A DNA stretch of 64,000 nucleotides, from positions 62,001 to 126,000 of the forward strand of contig CANTEW010000001.1 in the NCBI GenBank assembly GCA_947652925.1. Reading direction: 5' to 3'. Made by a program: the position numbers and the translations under genes. This document shows, piece by piece, positions 43,548 through 51,275 of this stretch; within the stretch, counting starts at the first letter, position 1, and every line of letters starts with the position of its first letter. Source of the stretch: an uncultured Lachnospiraceae bacterium. Lineage in GTDB: Bacteria > Bacillota > Clostridia > Lachnospirales > Lachnospiraceae. The notes beneath the pieces were generated by a model that made no database searches, was not told where the DNA came from, and was given only the letters and a program-made list of their open reading frames with translations.

Positions 43548-45683
43548 TCACATAGATCTCCGTTCTGCGATCTCCGCCATCTTCGCCGCATTCAAACGGG
43601 TATCCCCATGGACACGGCTGTAAGACAGATATCCATTCATCCGATCGATCTTCGTCAGATCCTTGGAACCGCACACAGGGCATACGTCCATGTCCAATTC
43701 CTCATGCCCGCAGTCATCGCAATATGCCAATGACAGATTGACCCCCTCATAATATCCCAATGCCATAGCCCTGCGGATGAGCGTCCGTATCGCTTCTTTG
43801 TTGTAATCAATAGGGTAACGCACATATTGGATCTTCCCGCCATTGCAAAGCTCCCAGAACCGTCCTTCCAGGTCCTGCTTCTGTATGGGTGTGATATCCT
43901 CCGTCACATGACAGTGGAAACTATTGCTCACATAGGGCCTGTCGGAGACATTCTCCACGATCCCGTACATCTTCCGGAACTGTTCCACCTGCAGGCCGCA
44001 GAGACTCTCCGCCGGCGTCCCGTAGATCGCATAGAGGTTCCCGTCTTCCTCTTTATACTGTGCCACTTTCTGATTGATATACTGGAGTACTTCCAGGGCA
44101 AATCTCCCATCCTCCGCGATAGATCTACCATTATACAGTTCCTGCAGTTCATTGAGCGCCGTGATGCCAAAAGAGGCCGTCATGGGCTTCAGGAGTTTCC
44201 GTATCCGCTCATGGGGCTGCAGATCCCCTCCATAAAATCCCCCTTCGCAGTAGGCCAGCGGATTGGTGGACGCTTTCATCTGTCCCAGATACTCATACGT
44301 CCGTTTATGGAGGTCACGGATCATCTCCAGATAAAAATCAAGAACCTCGTAGAAATCCCTGCTGTCCGCTCTCGCTTTCGCCAGGATCATAGGAAGGTGC
44401 AGGCTCACCGCGCCGATATTGAACCGCCCCACAAAGACAGGCACATCATCATCATCTGCCGGGTTCATCCCGCCCCGTTCATACCAGGGACTTAGAAATG
44501 CTCTGCACCCCATGGGGCTGATCACTTTCCCATACCGCTTATACATGCTGGCAATGTATCCCTTCCCAGTCATGGACAGCCAATCCGGATACATCGTCTT
44601 TGCCGAGCAGTCCACTCCGGCTTCAAACACATCCTCACAGGGCTTCCCCGGTCCATGGAGCCCCTCGTCATAGAGGAATACGATCTTAGGGAACAGCACT
44701 GGCTTCTTATGCCCGGACTTTCCCTGTCCACCCATATGGACTGTCAGGAGGGACAGGTTGCACATCTTTTCAAAAGGATCCGTCCCCAGCCCCATCGTCA
44801 TTGTCACAAAAGGATAATCCCCCCGGGAGGATCCCACCGTGTTCAACTTATATTCAATGCCCTGCCAGCCCTGGTCATAATCCCGGCGTACCTTATCCTG
44901 CGCATAGGCGGCCGCCTTTTCTTCTCTCCCCTTCCAATCTCCATCTGTATACCTCAGAAATTCACTGTGATACTTATCATAACTTTTTTTCGCATAAGGT
45001 CCCAGGATCTTGTCCACCTCCGGCACAGTGAACCCCCCATACTGCTGGGCTGCCGTGCTGAGGATGATATCCCCCATCACATCGAACGCTGTATCCAGGG
45101 TCTTCGGTTCATTATACCAGACATTCCCCATCTCAAAACCGCCCTTTAACACATTCGCCACGTTAAACAGACAGCAATTCATCGTATCCAGCCTGGCCGA
45201 TTGGTCATGGATATAGATGTAACCGTCCTTGCACGCCTGCAGTTCATTCCTGTTCATGAAAAACTTCCGGTACAGCTCTTTATTCAGTTCATTGAAGATC
45301 AGGCTGCGTTTTGTAGCCACTAATGCACTGTCTGTATTTGCATTACTCTTATCACCGATATAACGGATAGCCTGGCTCTTGGTGTACACATCATCCATCA
45401 TGTGGATAAAATCCAGTTTATAATTCCGATAATCCCGGTAACTCTTGGCCACTGCAGGATTGACTTTCTCAAGCGCACCCTCCACGATATTGTGCATATC
45501 CTGGATCAAGATCTCATCTTTCCCCAGAGACGCTGCGCGCTCTGTGGCAAATCGACAGATAAACTCCGTCTCCTGCGGCGTAAATGTATAGAGGATACGG
45601 GCTGCTGATTTATTGACAGCAGCCACGATCTTGTCTGCATTGAACTCTTCCCGGGTACCATCTTTTTTGATAATACAGATCAT
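43548..45683 (-). CDS. nrdD: anaerobic ribonucleoside-triphosphate reductase
   Basis: A 711-residue class III ribonucleotide reductase that makes dNTPs without oxygen. An N-terminal ATP-cone (residues 1-90: IIKKDGTREEFNADKIVAAV) senses ATP/dATP. The glycyl-radical barrel follows. A C-terminal zinc-finger-like pair of CxxC motifs (YCDDCGHEELDMDVCPVCG) precedes the radical-bearing loop RMNGYLSYSRV, with G684 the expected glycyl radical. The activase NrdG, often directly downstream, is not encoded in this window. Expression is probably NrdR-controlled: two matched boxes lie just upstream. GGGAGAG precedes the ATG. Confidence 0.96.
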   Translation of the reverse strand: MICIIKKDGTREEFNADKIVAAVNKSAARILYTFTPQETEFICRFATERAASLGKDEILIQDMHNIVEGALEKVNPAVAKSYRDYRNYKLDFIHMMDDVYTKSQAIRYIGDKSNANTDSALVATKRSLIFNELNKELYRKFFMNRNELQACKDGYIYIHDQSARLDTMNCCLFNVANVLKGGFEMGNVWYNEPKTLDTAFDVMGDIILSTAAQQYGGFTVPEVDKILGPYAKKSYDKYHSEFLRYTDGDWKGREEKAAAYAQDKVRRDYDQGWQGIEYKLNTVGSSRGDYPFVTMTMGLGTDPFEKMCNLSLLTVHMGGQGKSGHKKPVLFPKIVFLYDEGLHGPGKPCEDVFEAGVDCSAKTMYPDWLSMTGKGYIASMYKRYGKVISPMGCRAFLSPWYERGGMNPADDDDVPVFVGRFNIGAVSLHLPMILAKARADSRDFYEVLDFYLEMIRDLHKRTYEYLGQMKASTNPLAYCEGGFYGGDLQPHERIRKLLKPMTASFGITALNELQELYNGRSIAEDGRFALEVLQYINQKVAQYKEEDGNLYAIYGTPAESLCGLQVEQFRKMYGIVENVSDRPYVSNSFHCHVTEDITPIQKQDLEGRFWELCNGGKIQYVRYPIDYNKEAIRTLIRRAMALGYYEGVNLSLAYCDDCGHEELDMDVCPVCGSKDLTKIDRMNGYLSYSRVHGDTRLNAAKMAEIAERRSM

Positions 45684-45699
45684 CTTTGCACTCTCCCGT

Positions 45700-45746
45700 C
45701 ACCATATCTTGTATTTGAGGTTTGACCTCTTTCACAATATCTTGTA
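45700..45746 (-). promoter_or_regulatory. paired NrdR boxes upstream of nrdD
   Basis: The 14-base sites TACAAGATATTGTG (45733-45746) and TACAAGATATGGTG (45700-45713) on the minus strand differ at one position and are exactly 33 bases apart. They resemble the known NrdR box (about acaCwATATwtwGtg) and its habit of pairing at three helical turns. They lie between the nrdD -10 box and the start codon, fitting repression. Confidence 0.8.
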
Positions 45747-45752
45747 TCCGAA

Positions 45753-45781
45753 AGTATAGCACAAACCTCTCCCCCTGGCAA
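45753..45781 (-). promoter_or_regulatory. sigma-A promoter of nrdD
   Basis: On the minus strand TTGCCA (45776-45781), a 17-base spacer and TATACT (45753-45758). The NrdR-type boxes follow immediately. Confidence 0.75.
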
Positions 45782-45886
45782 CCTAAATATGGCCTCAGAT
45801 CCAAACGAGAAGAAAAGTGGAAAGAGGATGACAAGGCTCTGGCGTCCGCCATGATCAATGCAACGGATAGTCAGGGCTTGTTATCC

Positions 45887-47464
45887 TCACATCAATGGGG
45901 CGACCACTTTCATCAGATATCCCAGAAGCTTCACCCCCAGATCCTCATTGCGCACCGTCTCCATGGTGACACGCCTGCTTTTTGCAAGAGCCGCCTGGAT
46001 ATCATCCTCGATATCTGAGATATGGTCCGTACCATACAGATACGTGGCACATTCAAAATGATGGTACAGGCTGCGGTAATCCAGATTGATCGTCCCCACC
46101 ACCGCTTCCCGTGAATCGCTGACAAACACCTTTGCATGGACAAAGCCCGGCGTATATTCATAGATCTTCACCCCGGACTTGAGCAGCGGCGCATAATGTG
46201 TCTTTGCCAGGGCATAGGGGATCTTCTTATCCGGGACTCCCGGGAGCAGTAAGATCACTTCCACCCCTCTCTCCGCGGCGAATCTGAGAGCCGTCTCAAG
46301 CTCACCATCCAAGATCAGATAGGGGGACATGATATGCACATACACAAGAGAACGGTTCAAGATATCCATATACACCCGTTCCCCCAATTTATCATCATCC
46401 AGCGGACAATCCCCATAAGGGATCACATAACCCTCTGCCTGTACTGCGGGCCTGGAAGGGTAGGAAAGAAAACGCTCCGTCTCATCCTCTTTTTCATCGA
46501 TCCCCCACATCTGCAGGAACATCAGGGTAAAACTCCTGACCGCCTCCCCCTTTAACATGACCGCCGTATCCTTCCAATGCCCGAACCGCTCTTTCTGGTT
46601 GATATATTCATCCGCCAGGTTCACCCCTCCGTTAAAAGCTGTATGTCCGTCGATCACCAGAATCTTCCTGTGATCCCGATAATTATAATGTGTGGAAGCA
46701 AAAGGCGTCACAGGGGCAAACACCTTGCACCTGATACCCAGAGCCTTCAAACGTTTCGGATAATCATGGGGGAGCAGTGAAAACTCACAGGTCCCGTCAT
46801 ACATAACGCGCACATCCACACCCTGCGCCGCCTTTTTTGCCAGGATCTCCAAGATCCGCCCCCACATAAGACCCTCATCCACGATAAAATATTCCAGAAA
46901 GATAAAATGTTCTGCCGCCTCCAGCTGTCTGAGCATCTCCTCGAATTTGTCTTCCCCCAGCGGAAAATACGTGACGTCTGTCTTGTCATATACCGGATGG
47001 CAGCCGCTCCGCGCCATATACCGGGCCAGGGACGCCGCCCCCGGATCCTCCCTGGAAAAACGTTCCATCACCTCATCCGACTGGAGGATACGCTCTTTCG
47101 TATCCCCGATGATCTGATCCACGCGTTTTTTCAAAGCCCTGTGCCCAATATCGCTCTGGATATATATGAAAAGAAACACTCCGAACACAGGCAGCAGCAT
47201 GATCACGATCAGCCATGTGATCTTCGCCGTGGGATCGATCTGGCTGTTCAAAAGACAGATCACCATGATGACTGTGAAGAGTACAGTCCCGCCAAAAACA
47301 TGGGGCAGGAATTCCTCGAACCATTGAAAGATACTGAACAGGATAAAAAACTGGACCGCAAGCAGGAGCAAGATCAGCCCAAAACGGCTGAACACCGCAT
47401 GTATGACACCCTTTTGGCCTTTTTTCAAAAGGATGATGCCTTTATTCTTAGGGTCTATCTGCAT
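45887..47464 (-). CDS. cls: cardiolipin synthase
   Basis: A 525-residue phospholipase D-superfamily enzyme joining two phosphatidylglycerols into cardiolipin. The ATG at 47464 follows GAGGGAGG; an earlier in-frame GTG/ATG lacks this. Two or three N-terminal membrane helices (about 25-110) anchor it. Two HKD motifs are present: HYNYRDHRKILVIDG with the following FNGGVNLAD, and FVHAKVFVSD with GTINLDYRS. A -10 box TATAAT (47496-47501, minus strand) with TTGACT 19 bases further up is a plausible promoter. It faces nrdD in tandem, 128 bases before the nrdD promoter region. Confidence 0.93.
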   Translation of the reverse strand: MQIDPKNKGIILLKKGQKGVIHAVFSRFGLILLLLAVQFFILFSIFQWFEEFLPHVFGGTVLFTVIMVICLLNSQIDPTAKITWLIVIMLLPVFGVFLFIYIQSDIGHRALKKRVDQIIGDTKERILQSDEVMERFSREDPGAASLARYMARSGCHPVYDKTDVTYFPLGEDKFEEMLRQLEAAEHFIFLEYFIVDEGLMWGRILEILAKKAAQGVDVRVMYDGTCEFSLLPHDYPKRLKALGIRCKVFAPVTPFASTHYNYRDHRKILVIDGHTAFNGGVNLADEYINQKERFGHWKDTAVMLKGEAVRSFTLMFLQMWGIDEKEDETERFLSYPSRPAVQAEGYVIPYGDCPLDDDKLGERVYMDILNRSLVYVHIMSPYLILDGELETALRFAAERGVEVILLLPGVPDKKIPYALAKTHYAPLLKSGVKIYEYTPGFVHAKVFVSDSREAVVGTINLDYRSLYHHFECATYLYGTDHISDIEDDIQAALAKSRRVTMETVRNEDLGVKLLGYLMKVVAPLM

Positions 47465-47560
47465 GACCGCCCTCCCTCGTAATGTATTTTCTACCATTAT
47501 AGACCATACAGCGGCTGTACAGTCAAGACAAAAGCAGACTTTTTGTCAGAAAACAAAGAG

Positions 47561-47589
47561 AGGCCTGTTGGTCACGCTCCAACAGGCCC
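47561..47589. terminator. stem-loop without clear partner gene
   Basis: AGGCCTGTTGG (47561-47571) pairs with CCAACAGGCCCT (47579-47590) around TCACGCT. Read on the minus strand it is followed by CTCTTTGTTTT, so it could be a terminator for an unrecognised minus-strand transcript, but no gene precedes it. Confidence 0.4.
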
Positions 47590-47590
47590 T

Positions 47591-47882
47591 TCTTGGCAGA
47601 AGATCCGGGACAGGTCATAGTCCTTGAGATATCGCGAGCGGCGTAAATGTTCCTGACACACATCCCGCTCCCCGCTTTATATGGATTCTAGAAAATTACA
47701 AATGATCCCACTCTATACATAGATGAGACTCAACAAAAAATCAGAAAGCCTTGTTGCCAGACCAGTATATGATCCTTCTCTTCCCTCTTCTTGTCACATT
47801 TACACCGCATAAATAATACGACTGCAAAATAGAAATATAACGGTCTAATGAAAAATATATCCTAAAACCTTTACATCTCCAC
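47591..47882. other. intergenic region upstream of murG
   Basis: AT-rich, with no gene I can support. An 85-codon minus-strand frame (47741-47998) lacks a ribosome site and overlaps the start of murG, so I take it as chance. No hairpins other than the one at 47561-47589 stand out. Confidence 0.5.
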
Positions 47883-47913
47883 TTGACAATCCACTCCAAA
47901 AAGTCCATATTAT
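47883..47913 (+). promoter_or_regulatory. probable promoter of murG
   Basis: A perfect TTGACA (47883-47888) lies upstream of TATTAT (47908-47913) with a 19-base spacer, or CATATT with 17. The ATG is about 30 bases downstream, with AAGGAGG between. Confidence 0.6.
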
Positions 47914-47942
47914 GATCAGTAAAATAAGGAGGGACCCCATTT

Positions 47943-49022
47943 ATGAAACATATAGTACTCACTGGCGGCGGTACTGCCGGCCATGTAACTCCCAACATAG
48001 CCCTGATCCCCCGGCTGACCGAGCTGGGCTACCGTATCTCATACATCGGCTCCGTAGACGGGATCGAGAAAAGACTGATCGAAGAATTGAAGATCCCCTA
48101 CTACGGCATCGCCTCTGGAAAATTAAGGCGTTATTTTGACTGGAAGAACTTCTCCGACCCCTTTCGCGTGCTGAAAGGATACGGACAGGCGAAAAAACTA
48201 TTAAAAAACTTAGCCCCGGATCTGGTCTTTTCCAAAGGCGGCTTCGTGACCGTCCCCGTGGTGATCGCCGCAAAACACCAGCACATACCCGCGATCATAC
48301 ATGAATCCGACATGACACCCGGACTGGCCAACAGACTGGCCATCCCTTCAGCCGCAAAAGTATGCTGCAACTTCCCAGAGACCGTCCAACACCTGCCCGC
48401 GGATAAGGCCTTGCTCACCGGCAGCCCGATCCGTCAGGAACTGCTGCAGGGCGATGCAGAAAAGGCTCAGAGGTTCTGCGGCTTTACATCCCGCAAACCT
48501 GTGGTCATGATCATCGGAGGGAGTCTGGGCGCAGCTTCTATCAACGAGAACATCCGCCGGATCCTGCCCAGCCTGCTCCCCGATCTTAACGTGATCCATC
48601 TGTGCGGAGCCGGAAAGCTCGACCCTTCTCTTGAGAACACAGAAGGGTATGTGCAATTTGAGTATATCAAAAAAGAACTGGCCGACCTTTTTGCCCTGGC
48701 CGACCTGGTCATATCCAGAGCCGGTGCAAACGCGATCTGCGAGATCCTAGCCCTGCAGAAGCCCAATCTGCTCATCCCCCTGTCCGCCAGAGCCAGCCGC
48801 GGCGACCAGATACTCAACGCCCGCTCCTTCGAACGCCAGGGATTCAGCATGGTATTGGAAGAAGAAGAGATCACTGGGAAAACTTTATCGTCCGCTATAC
48901 GGGAATTGTATCACCGCAGAGAAACTTACATCGACGCTATGAAAAAAAATAACACCCTGGATTCCATCACACGCATCACCGACTTATTTGAAGAAATGGC
49001 AAACGCTCACAGTTCCCGATAG
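47943..49022 (+). CDS. murG: MurG-type UDP-GlcNAc:lipid I N-acetylglucosaminyltransferase
   Basis: A 359-residue GT28 enzyme that adds GlcNAc to lipid I to make lipid II on the inner face of the membrane. The N-terminal glycine loop VLTGGGTAGHVTPN and the acceptor-side FSKGGFVTVPVVIAA are intact. The C-domain has IIGGSLGAASINENIR and the donor-binding ISRAGANAICEILAL. It is away from a division/cell-wall (dcw) cluster, so it may be a second, stand-alone copy of the kind many Clostridia carry. Its last 16 bases overlap the convergent sigma-like gene. Confidence 0.92.
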   Translation: MKHIVLTGGGTAGHVTPNIALIPRLTELGYRISYIGSVDGIEKRLIEELKIPYYGIASGKLRRYFDWKNFSDPFRVLKGYGQAKKLLKNLAPDLVFSKGGFVTVPVVIAAKHQHIPAIIHESDMTPGLANRLAIPSAAKVCCNFPETVQHLPADKALLTGSPIRQELLQGDAEKAQRFCGFTSRKPVVMIIGGSLGAASINENIRRILPSLLPDLNVIHLCGAGKLDPSLENTEGYVQFEYIKKELADLFALADLVISRAGANAICEILALQKPNLLIPLSARASRGDQILNARSFERQGFSMVLEEEEITGKTLSSAIRELYHRRETYIDAMKKNNTLDSITRITDLFEEMANAHSSR

Positions 49023-49528
49023 ACCTGATAATAATTATTATACAACCAACGGCGGGCGCGGCTGATCTTCATCCGCAGGTTCACCACAGTCATGCCATAG
49101 TCCTGCGCCACCGCCTTGGTTGATTCCTTCCCCACTACCACCCTCATCATCAGGTCATACCACACCAGATTCTTTTCCTTTAATTTCTCAAACATATGGG
49201 CACGGAACTCTTTTCTGCGGCATTCATCCTCCTCTTCTACCAGATACTCCACCACGACTGCCTGCTGCATATCCTCTTCGATCTCCGAGAACACCTCATT
49301 TTTCAGGTAAGCCCTCCGCAGAAAATCAATGGTCTTTCTCTGGGCATTCTTCACGATCCAGCCTTTGATCAGTCCCTCGTCCAGAAGATCTATCTTCTCA
49401 TGGAGCTTGCAGAAAACCTCCTGACAGACATCCTGCGCCAGATCGTAGTCCTGCAGACCATCAAATGCTATGTGTAAGACCAGCTTATGGTAATCTTCAT
49501 AGACCCGATCGAAGACCTCTCTTTTCAT
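49007..49528 (-). CDS. sigma-70-like (ECF-type) RNA polymerase sigma factor
   Basis: A 173-residue protein with the two-domain plan of small sigma factors. Region 2 lies at about 5-75 (YEDYHKLVLHIAFDGLQDYD, LAQDVCQEVFCKLHEKIDLL, IKGWIVKNAQRKTIDFLRR) and region 4 at about 115-170 (LVWYDLMMRVVVGKESTKAV, AQDYGMTVVNLRMKISRARR). The ATG at 49528 follows GGAGGGGG. There is no anti-sigma gene next to it; the downstream neighbour is convergent murG, overlapping by 16 bases. It starts 28 bases after the HIT-protein stop and may be cotranscribed with it. Target promoters are unknown. Confidence 0.85.
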   Translation of the reverse strand: MKREVFDRVYEDYHKLVLHIAFDGLQDYDLAQDVCQEVFCKLHEKIDLLDEGLIKGWIVKNAQRKTIDFLRRAYLKNEVFSEIEEDMQQAVVVEYLVEEEDECRRKEFRAHMFEKLKEKNLVWYDLMMRVVVGKESTKAVAQDYGMTVVNLRMKISRARRWLYNNYYQVYREL

Positions 49529-49556
49529 CTTTTGTATACCCCCTCCCAAAGACTGC

Positions 49557-49955
49557 CTATCTCAGCAAAGACAGCAACTCGTTCTTATCCTTCTCTGACA
49601 ATCTTCCCGGTCTCCATCCTATCTTTACATCATCCCCTTTGTAACGGGGGATCAGATGCATGTGAAAATGAAAGACTGTCTGTCCTGCGATCTCTCCATT
49701 ATTCTGCACCAGGTTCAATCCGTCGCACCCCAGTGCCTCTGACATTTTCGACGCCATCTTTTTTGCCAGGACCAAGACCTTCGATGCCGTCTCCTCAGAC
49801 AAGCTGTAAAGGTCTTTAGCATGTTCCTTCGGCAGGATCAGCGCGTGGCCCCTGCTCGCCGGACCCACATCCAGGATCACCCGGAACGCATCATCTTCAT
49901 ACAATGTCGCTGATGGTATCTCCCCATGAGCGATCTTACAAAAAATACAATCCAT
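49557..49955 (-). CDS. HIT (histidine triad) family protein
   Basis: A 132-residue HINT-like nucleotide hydrolase or transferase. The N-terminal MDCIFCKIAHGEIPS and the triad FHFHMHLIPRY (HxHxH) are canonical. The protein hydrolyses adenosine phosphoramidates and similar adducts. The promoter reads TTGCGT-18 bases-TATAAT with a TG extension (49996-50025). It is the first gene of a likely two-gene unit with the sigma-like factor. Confidence 0.94.
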   Translation of the reverse strand: MDCIFCKIAHGEIPSATLYEDDAFRVILDVGPASRGHALILPKEHAKDLYSLSEETASKVLVLAKKMASKMSEALGCDGLNLVQNNGEIAGQTVFHFHMHLIPRYKGDDVKIGWRPGRLSEKDKNELLSLLR

Positions 49956-49995
49956 GATCTGTCACCTCCATTTTATCCCATCTACAGATAGTTTG

Positions 49996-50025
49996 ATTAT
50001 AACACCTCCTGTGAGCGAAACGCAA
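49996..50025 (-). promoter_or_regulatory. promoter of the HIT-protein gene
   Basis: On the minus strand TTGCGT (50020-50025), an 18-base spacer, TATAAT (49996-50001) with TGT directly before it. Confidence 0.65.
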
Positions 50026-50066
50026 CTGTAAATGTCCTTTCTGCCAACTGCCCCTGCCCTGCGGTA

Positions 50067-50095
50067 GAATAGTCGGACAGGAAACTTCATATATT
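50067..50095 (+). promoter_or_regulatory. sigma-E-type sporulation promoter of spoIID
   Basis: GAATA (50067-50071), 16 bases, then CATATATT (50088-50095). This fits the mother-cell sigma-E pattern (ATA, about 16 bases, CATAnnnT) better than sigma-A. In Bacillus subtilis spoIID is a sigma-E gene, which agrees. Confidence 0.65.
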
Positions 50096-50124
50096 AAAGG
50101 TGAGCATCTATCCAGGTGGTATCC

Positions 50125-50949
50125 ATGAAAGAATATCTGTTGACCTGCCTCACTCTGCTGTTTGTCATCCTGCTCTCACCTTTTCTCCTGACATATCTCC
50201 TCTCCGGTGAGGATTCCTGCCCTCTATACAAGCCCCCAGACATAGAGCGATACCTGCCCGCCATCGTCTACCTGCAGATCCCCTACACCCACCATCTGGA
50301 AAATATCAAAGCCCAGACCATCCTTGCCCGTACCAATATCAAACTGCAGATGGAAAACGGCACGACCTTCTCTACTCTCATGAAAAAACCCTTGGATCAT
50401 CTGGCTCATGAACAGGGGGTCACCGATCTTCTCCATACATATGAACGCTTCATCCGGGCCGCCCGGGATACCCGCGGGCAGGTCCTTACTTATCAGGACC
50501 AGAAAGTGATCCTCCCCTATTGCTATGCGACCACCGGGAGTACCCGGGACGGGGCCGACCTGCTGCACAGTGAGGGATATGGATACCTGGTCCCCGTAGA
50601 AAGCCCCCAGGATCGGCAGGCAGATAACTATATGTCCAGTATATATTCCCCCAGCGCCGACCACTACCAGGAGATCCAGATCCTGTCCCGGGATGGATCC
50701 GACTATGTCCTCACCCTCAGAGCCGGAGGGGAACTCATGTCCGGAGAAGAGTTCCGCCGGATGCTGGGACTCCCCTCCAGCGCGTTCACCCTCCAGGAAG
50801 TCAATGGACAGACGCGCATCTTATGCCAGGGCCACGGCCACGGCCTGGGCTTTTCCCAGTATGGCGGCAACGTCCTGGCCGCACAGGGCAAGACCTGCGC
50901 CCAGATCCTCCAACACTATTTCCCGCGTCTCTCCCTGGATCTGGAATGA
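50125..50949 (+). CDS. spoIID: stage II sporulation protein D (SpoIID)
   Basis: A 274-residue SpoIID/LytB-domain protein with one N-terminal membrane helix (about residues 4-24). It is a lytic transglycosylase of the engulfment machinery, trimming septal peptidoglycan from the mother-cell side. The domain starts near VYLQIPYTHHLENIKAQTIL and ends with GHGHGLGFSQYGGNVLAAQG and CAQILQHYFPR. The catalytic glutamate usually found in the PxExxxAQAVAAR motif is not evident (HHLENIKAQTILART here, where E57 may fill the role). The ATG at 50125 follows AGGTGG. The sigma-E-like promoter upstream and the SpoIIQ-like gene downstream support the identity. Confidence 0.9.
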   Translation: MKEYLLTCLTLLFVILLSPFLLTYLLSGEDSCPLYKPPDIERYLPAIVYLQIPYTHHLENIKAQTILARTNIKLQMENGTTFSTLMKKPLDHLAHEQGVTDLLHTYERFIRAARDTRGQVLTYQDQKVILPYCYATTGSTRDGADLLHSEGYGYLVPVESPQDRQADNYMSSIYSPSADHYQEIQILSRDGSDYVLTLRAGGELMSGEEFRRMLGLPSSAFTLQEVNGQTRILCQGHGHGLGFSQYGGNVLAAQGKTCAQILQHYFPRLSLDLE

Positions 50950-50953
50950 ACAG

Positions 50954-51193
50954 GCTCGCCCATCGTCCTGCCGCTTGCCGGGACTTTCATAGTGAGCGGA
51001 CATGTCTGCACACGCAGACATCAACATAAATGAAAGTCAGCTGCTCCGTGCTCCCGCACTCCCACAGCTTCCGCCTATATGGATGATCCGGGCTATCGCC
51101 CTACTCATCCATACAGGTCAGCCCGTCAAATGTCAGAACGCATGTGCGAGCAAGCTCGCCCATCGTCCTGCCGCTTGCCGGGACTTTCATAGT
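50954..51193. repeat. hairpin-rich element, copy A, flanked by 40-bp direct repeats
   Basis: An exact 40-base direct repeat (GCTCGCCCATCGTCC...CTTTCATAGT) occurs at 50954-50993 and 51154-51193. Between them are stem-loops: ATGTCTGC/GCAGACAT (51002-51021), AGCTG-GTGC/GCAC-CAGCT, a long stem CCTATATGGATGA/TCATCCATACAGG around GGGCTATCGCCC, and GCGAG/CTCGC. The same layout occurs at 61197-61368 with compensatory differences. It fills most of the 326-base gap between spoIID and the SpoIIQ-like gene. Confidence 0.75.
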
Positions 51194-51209
51194 AAATTTC
51201 TAAAAAAAA

Positions 51210-51239
51210 TGCATAGAGTTTCATATTTTGGAAATCCTA
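51210..51239 (+). promoter_or_regulatory. sigma-F-type forespore promoter of the spoIIQ-like gene
   Basis: TGCATA (51210-51215), 14 bases, GGAAATCCTA (51230-51239). The known sigma-F consensus is WGCATA-N14/15-GGNRANAMTW; one position in the -10 element differs. Forespore transcription is what a spoIIQ gene should have. Confidence 0.6.
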
Positions 51240-51275
51240 TGGCTATAAGAAATTGAAAAACAGAGGTGAAAGAGT

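Noticed and set aside
45722-46018. 98-codon plus-strand frame between nrdD and cls
   Set aside because: It overlaps the NrdR box region and the 3' end of cls antisense; no ribosome site.
47741-47998. 85-codon minus-strand frame upstream of murG
   Set aside because: There is no ribosome site, it overlaps the murG start, and it has no recognisable motif.
51002-51256. 84-codon frame inside hairpin element A, and a 72-codon frame at 61201-61419
   Set aside because: Both arise from the repeat; the shared peptide (NESQLLRA...) diverges with frame changes while the DNA hairpins are kept, so structure rather than protein is conserved.
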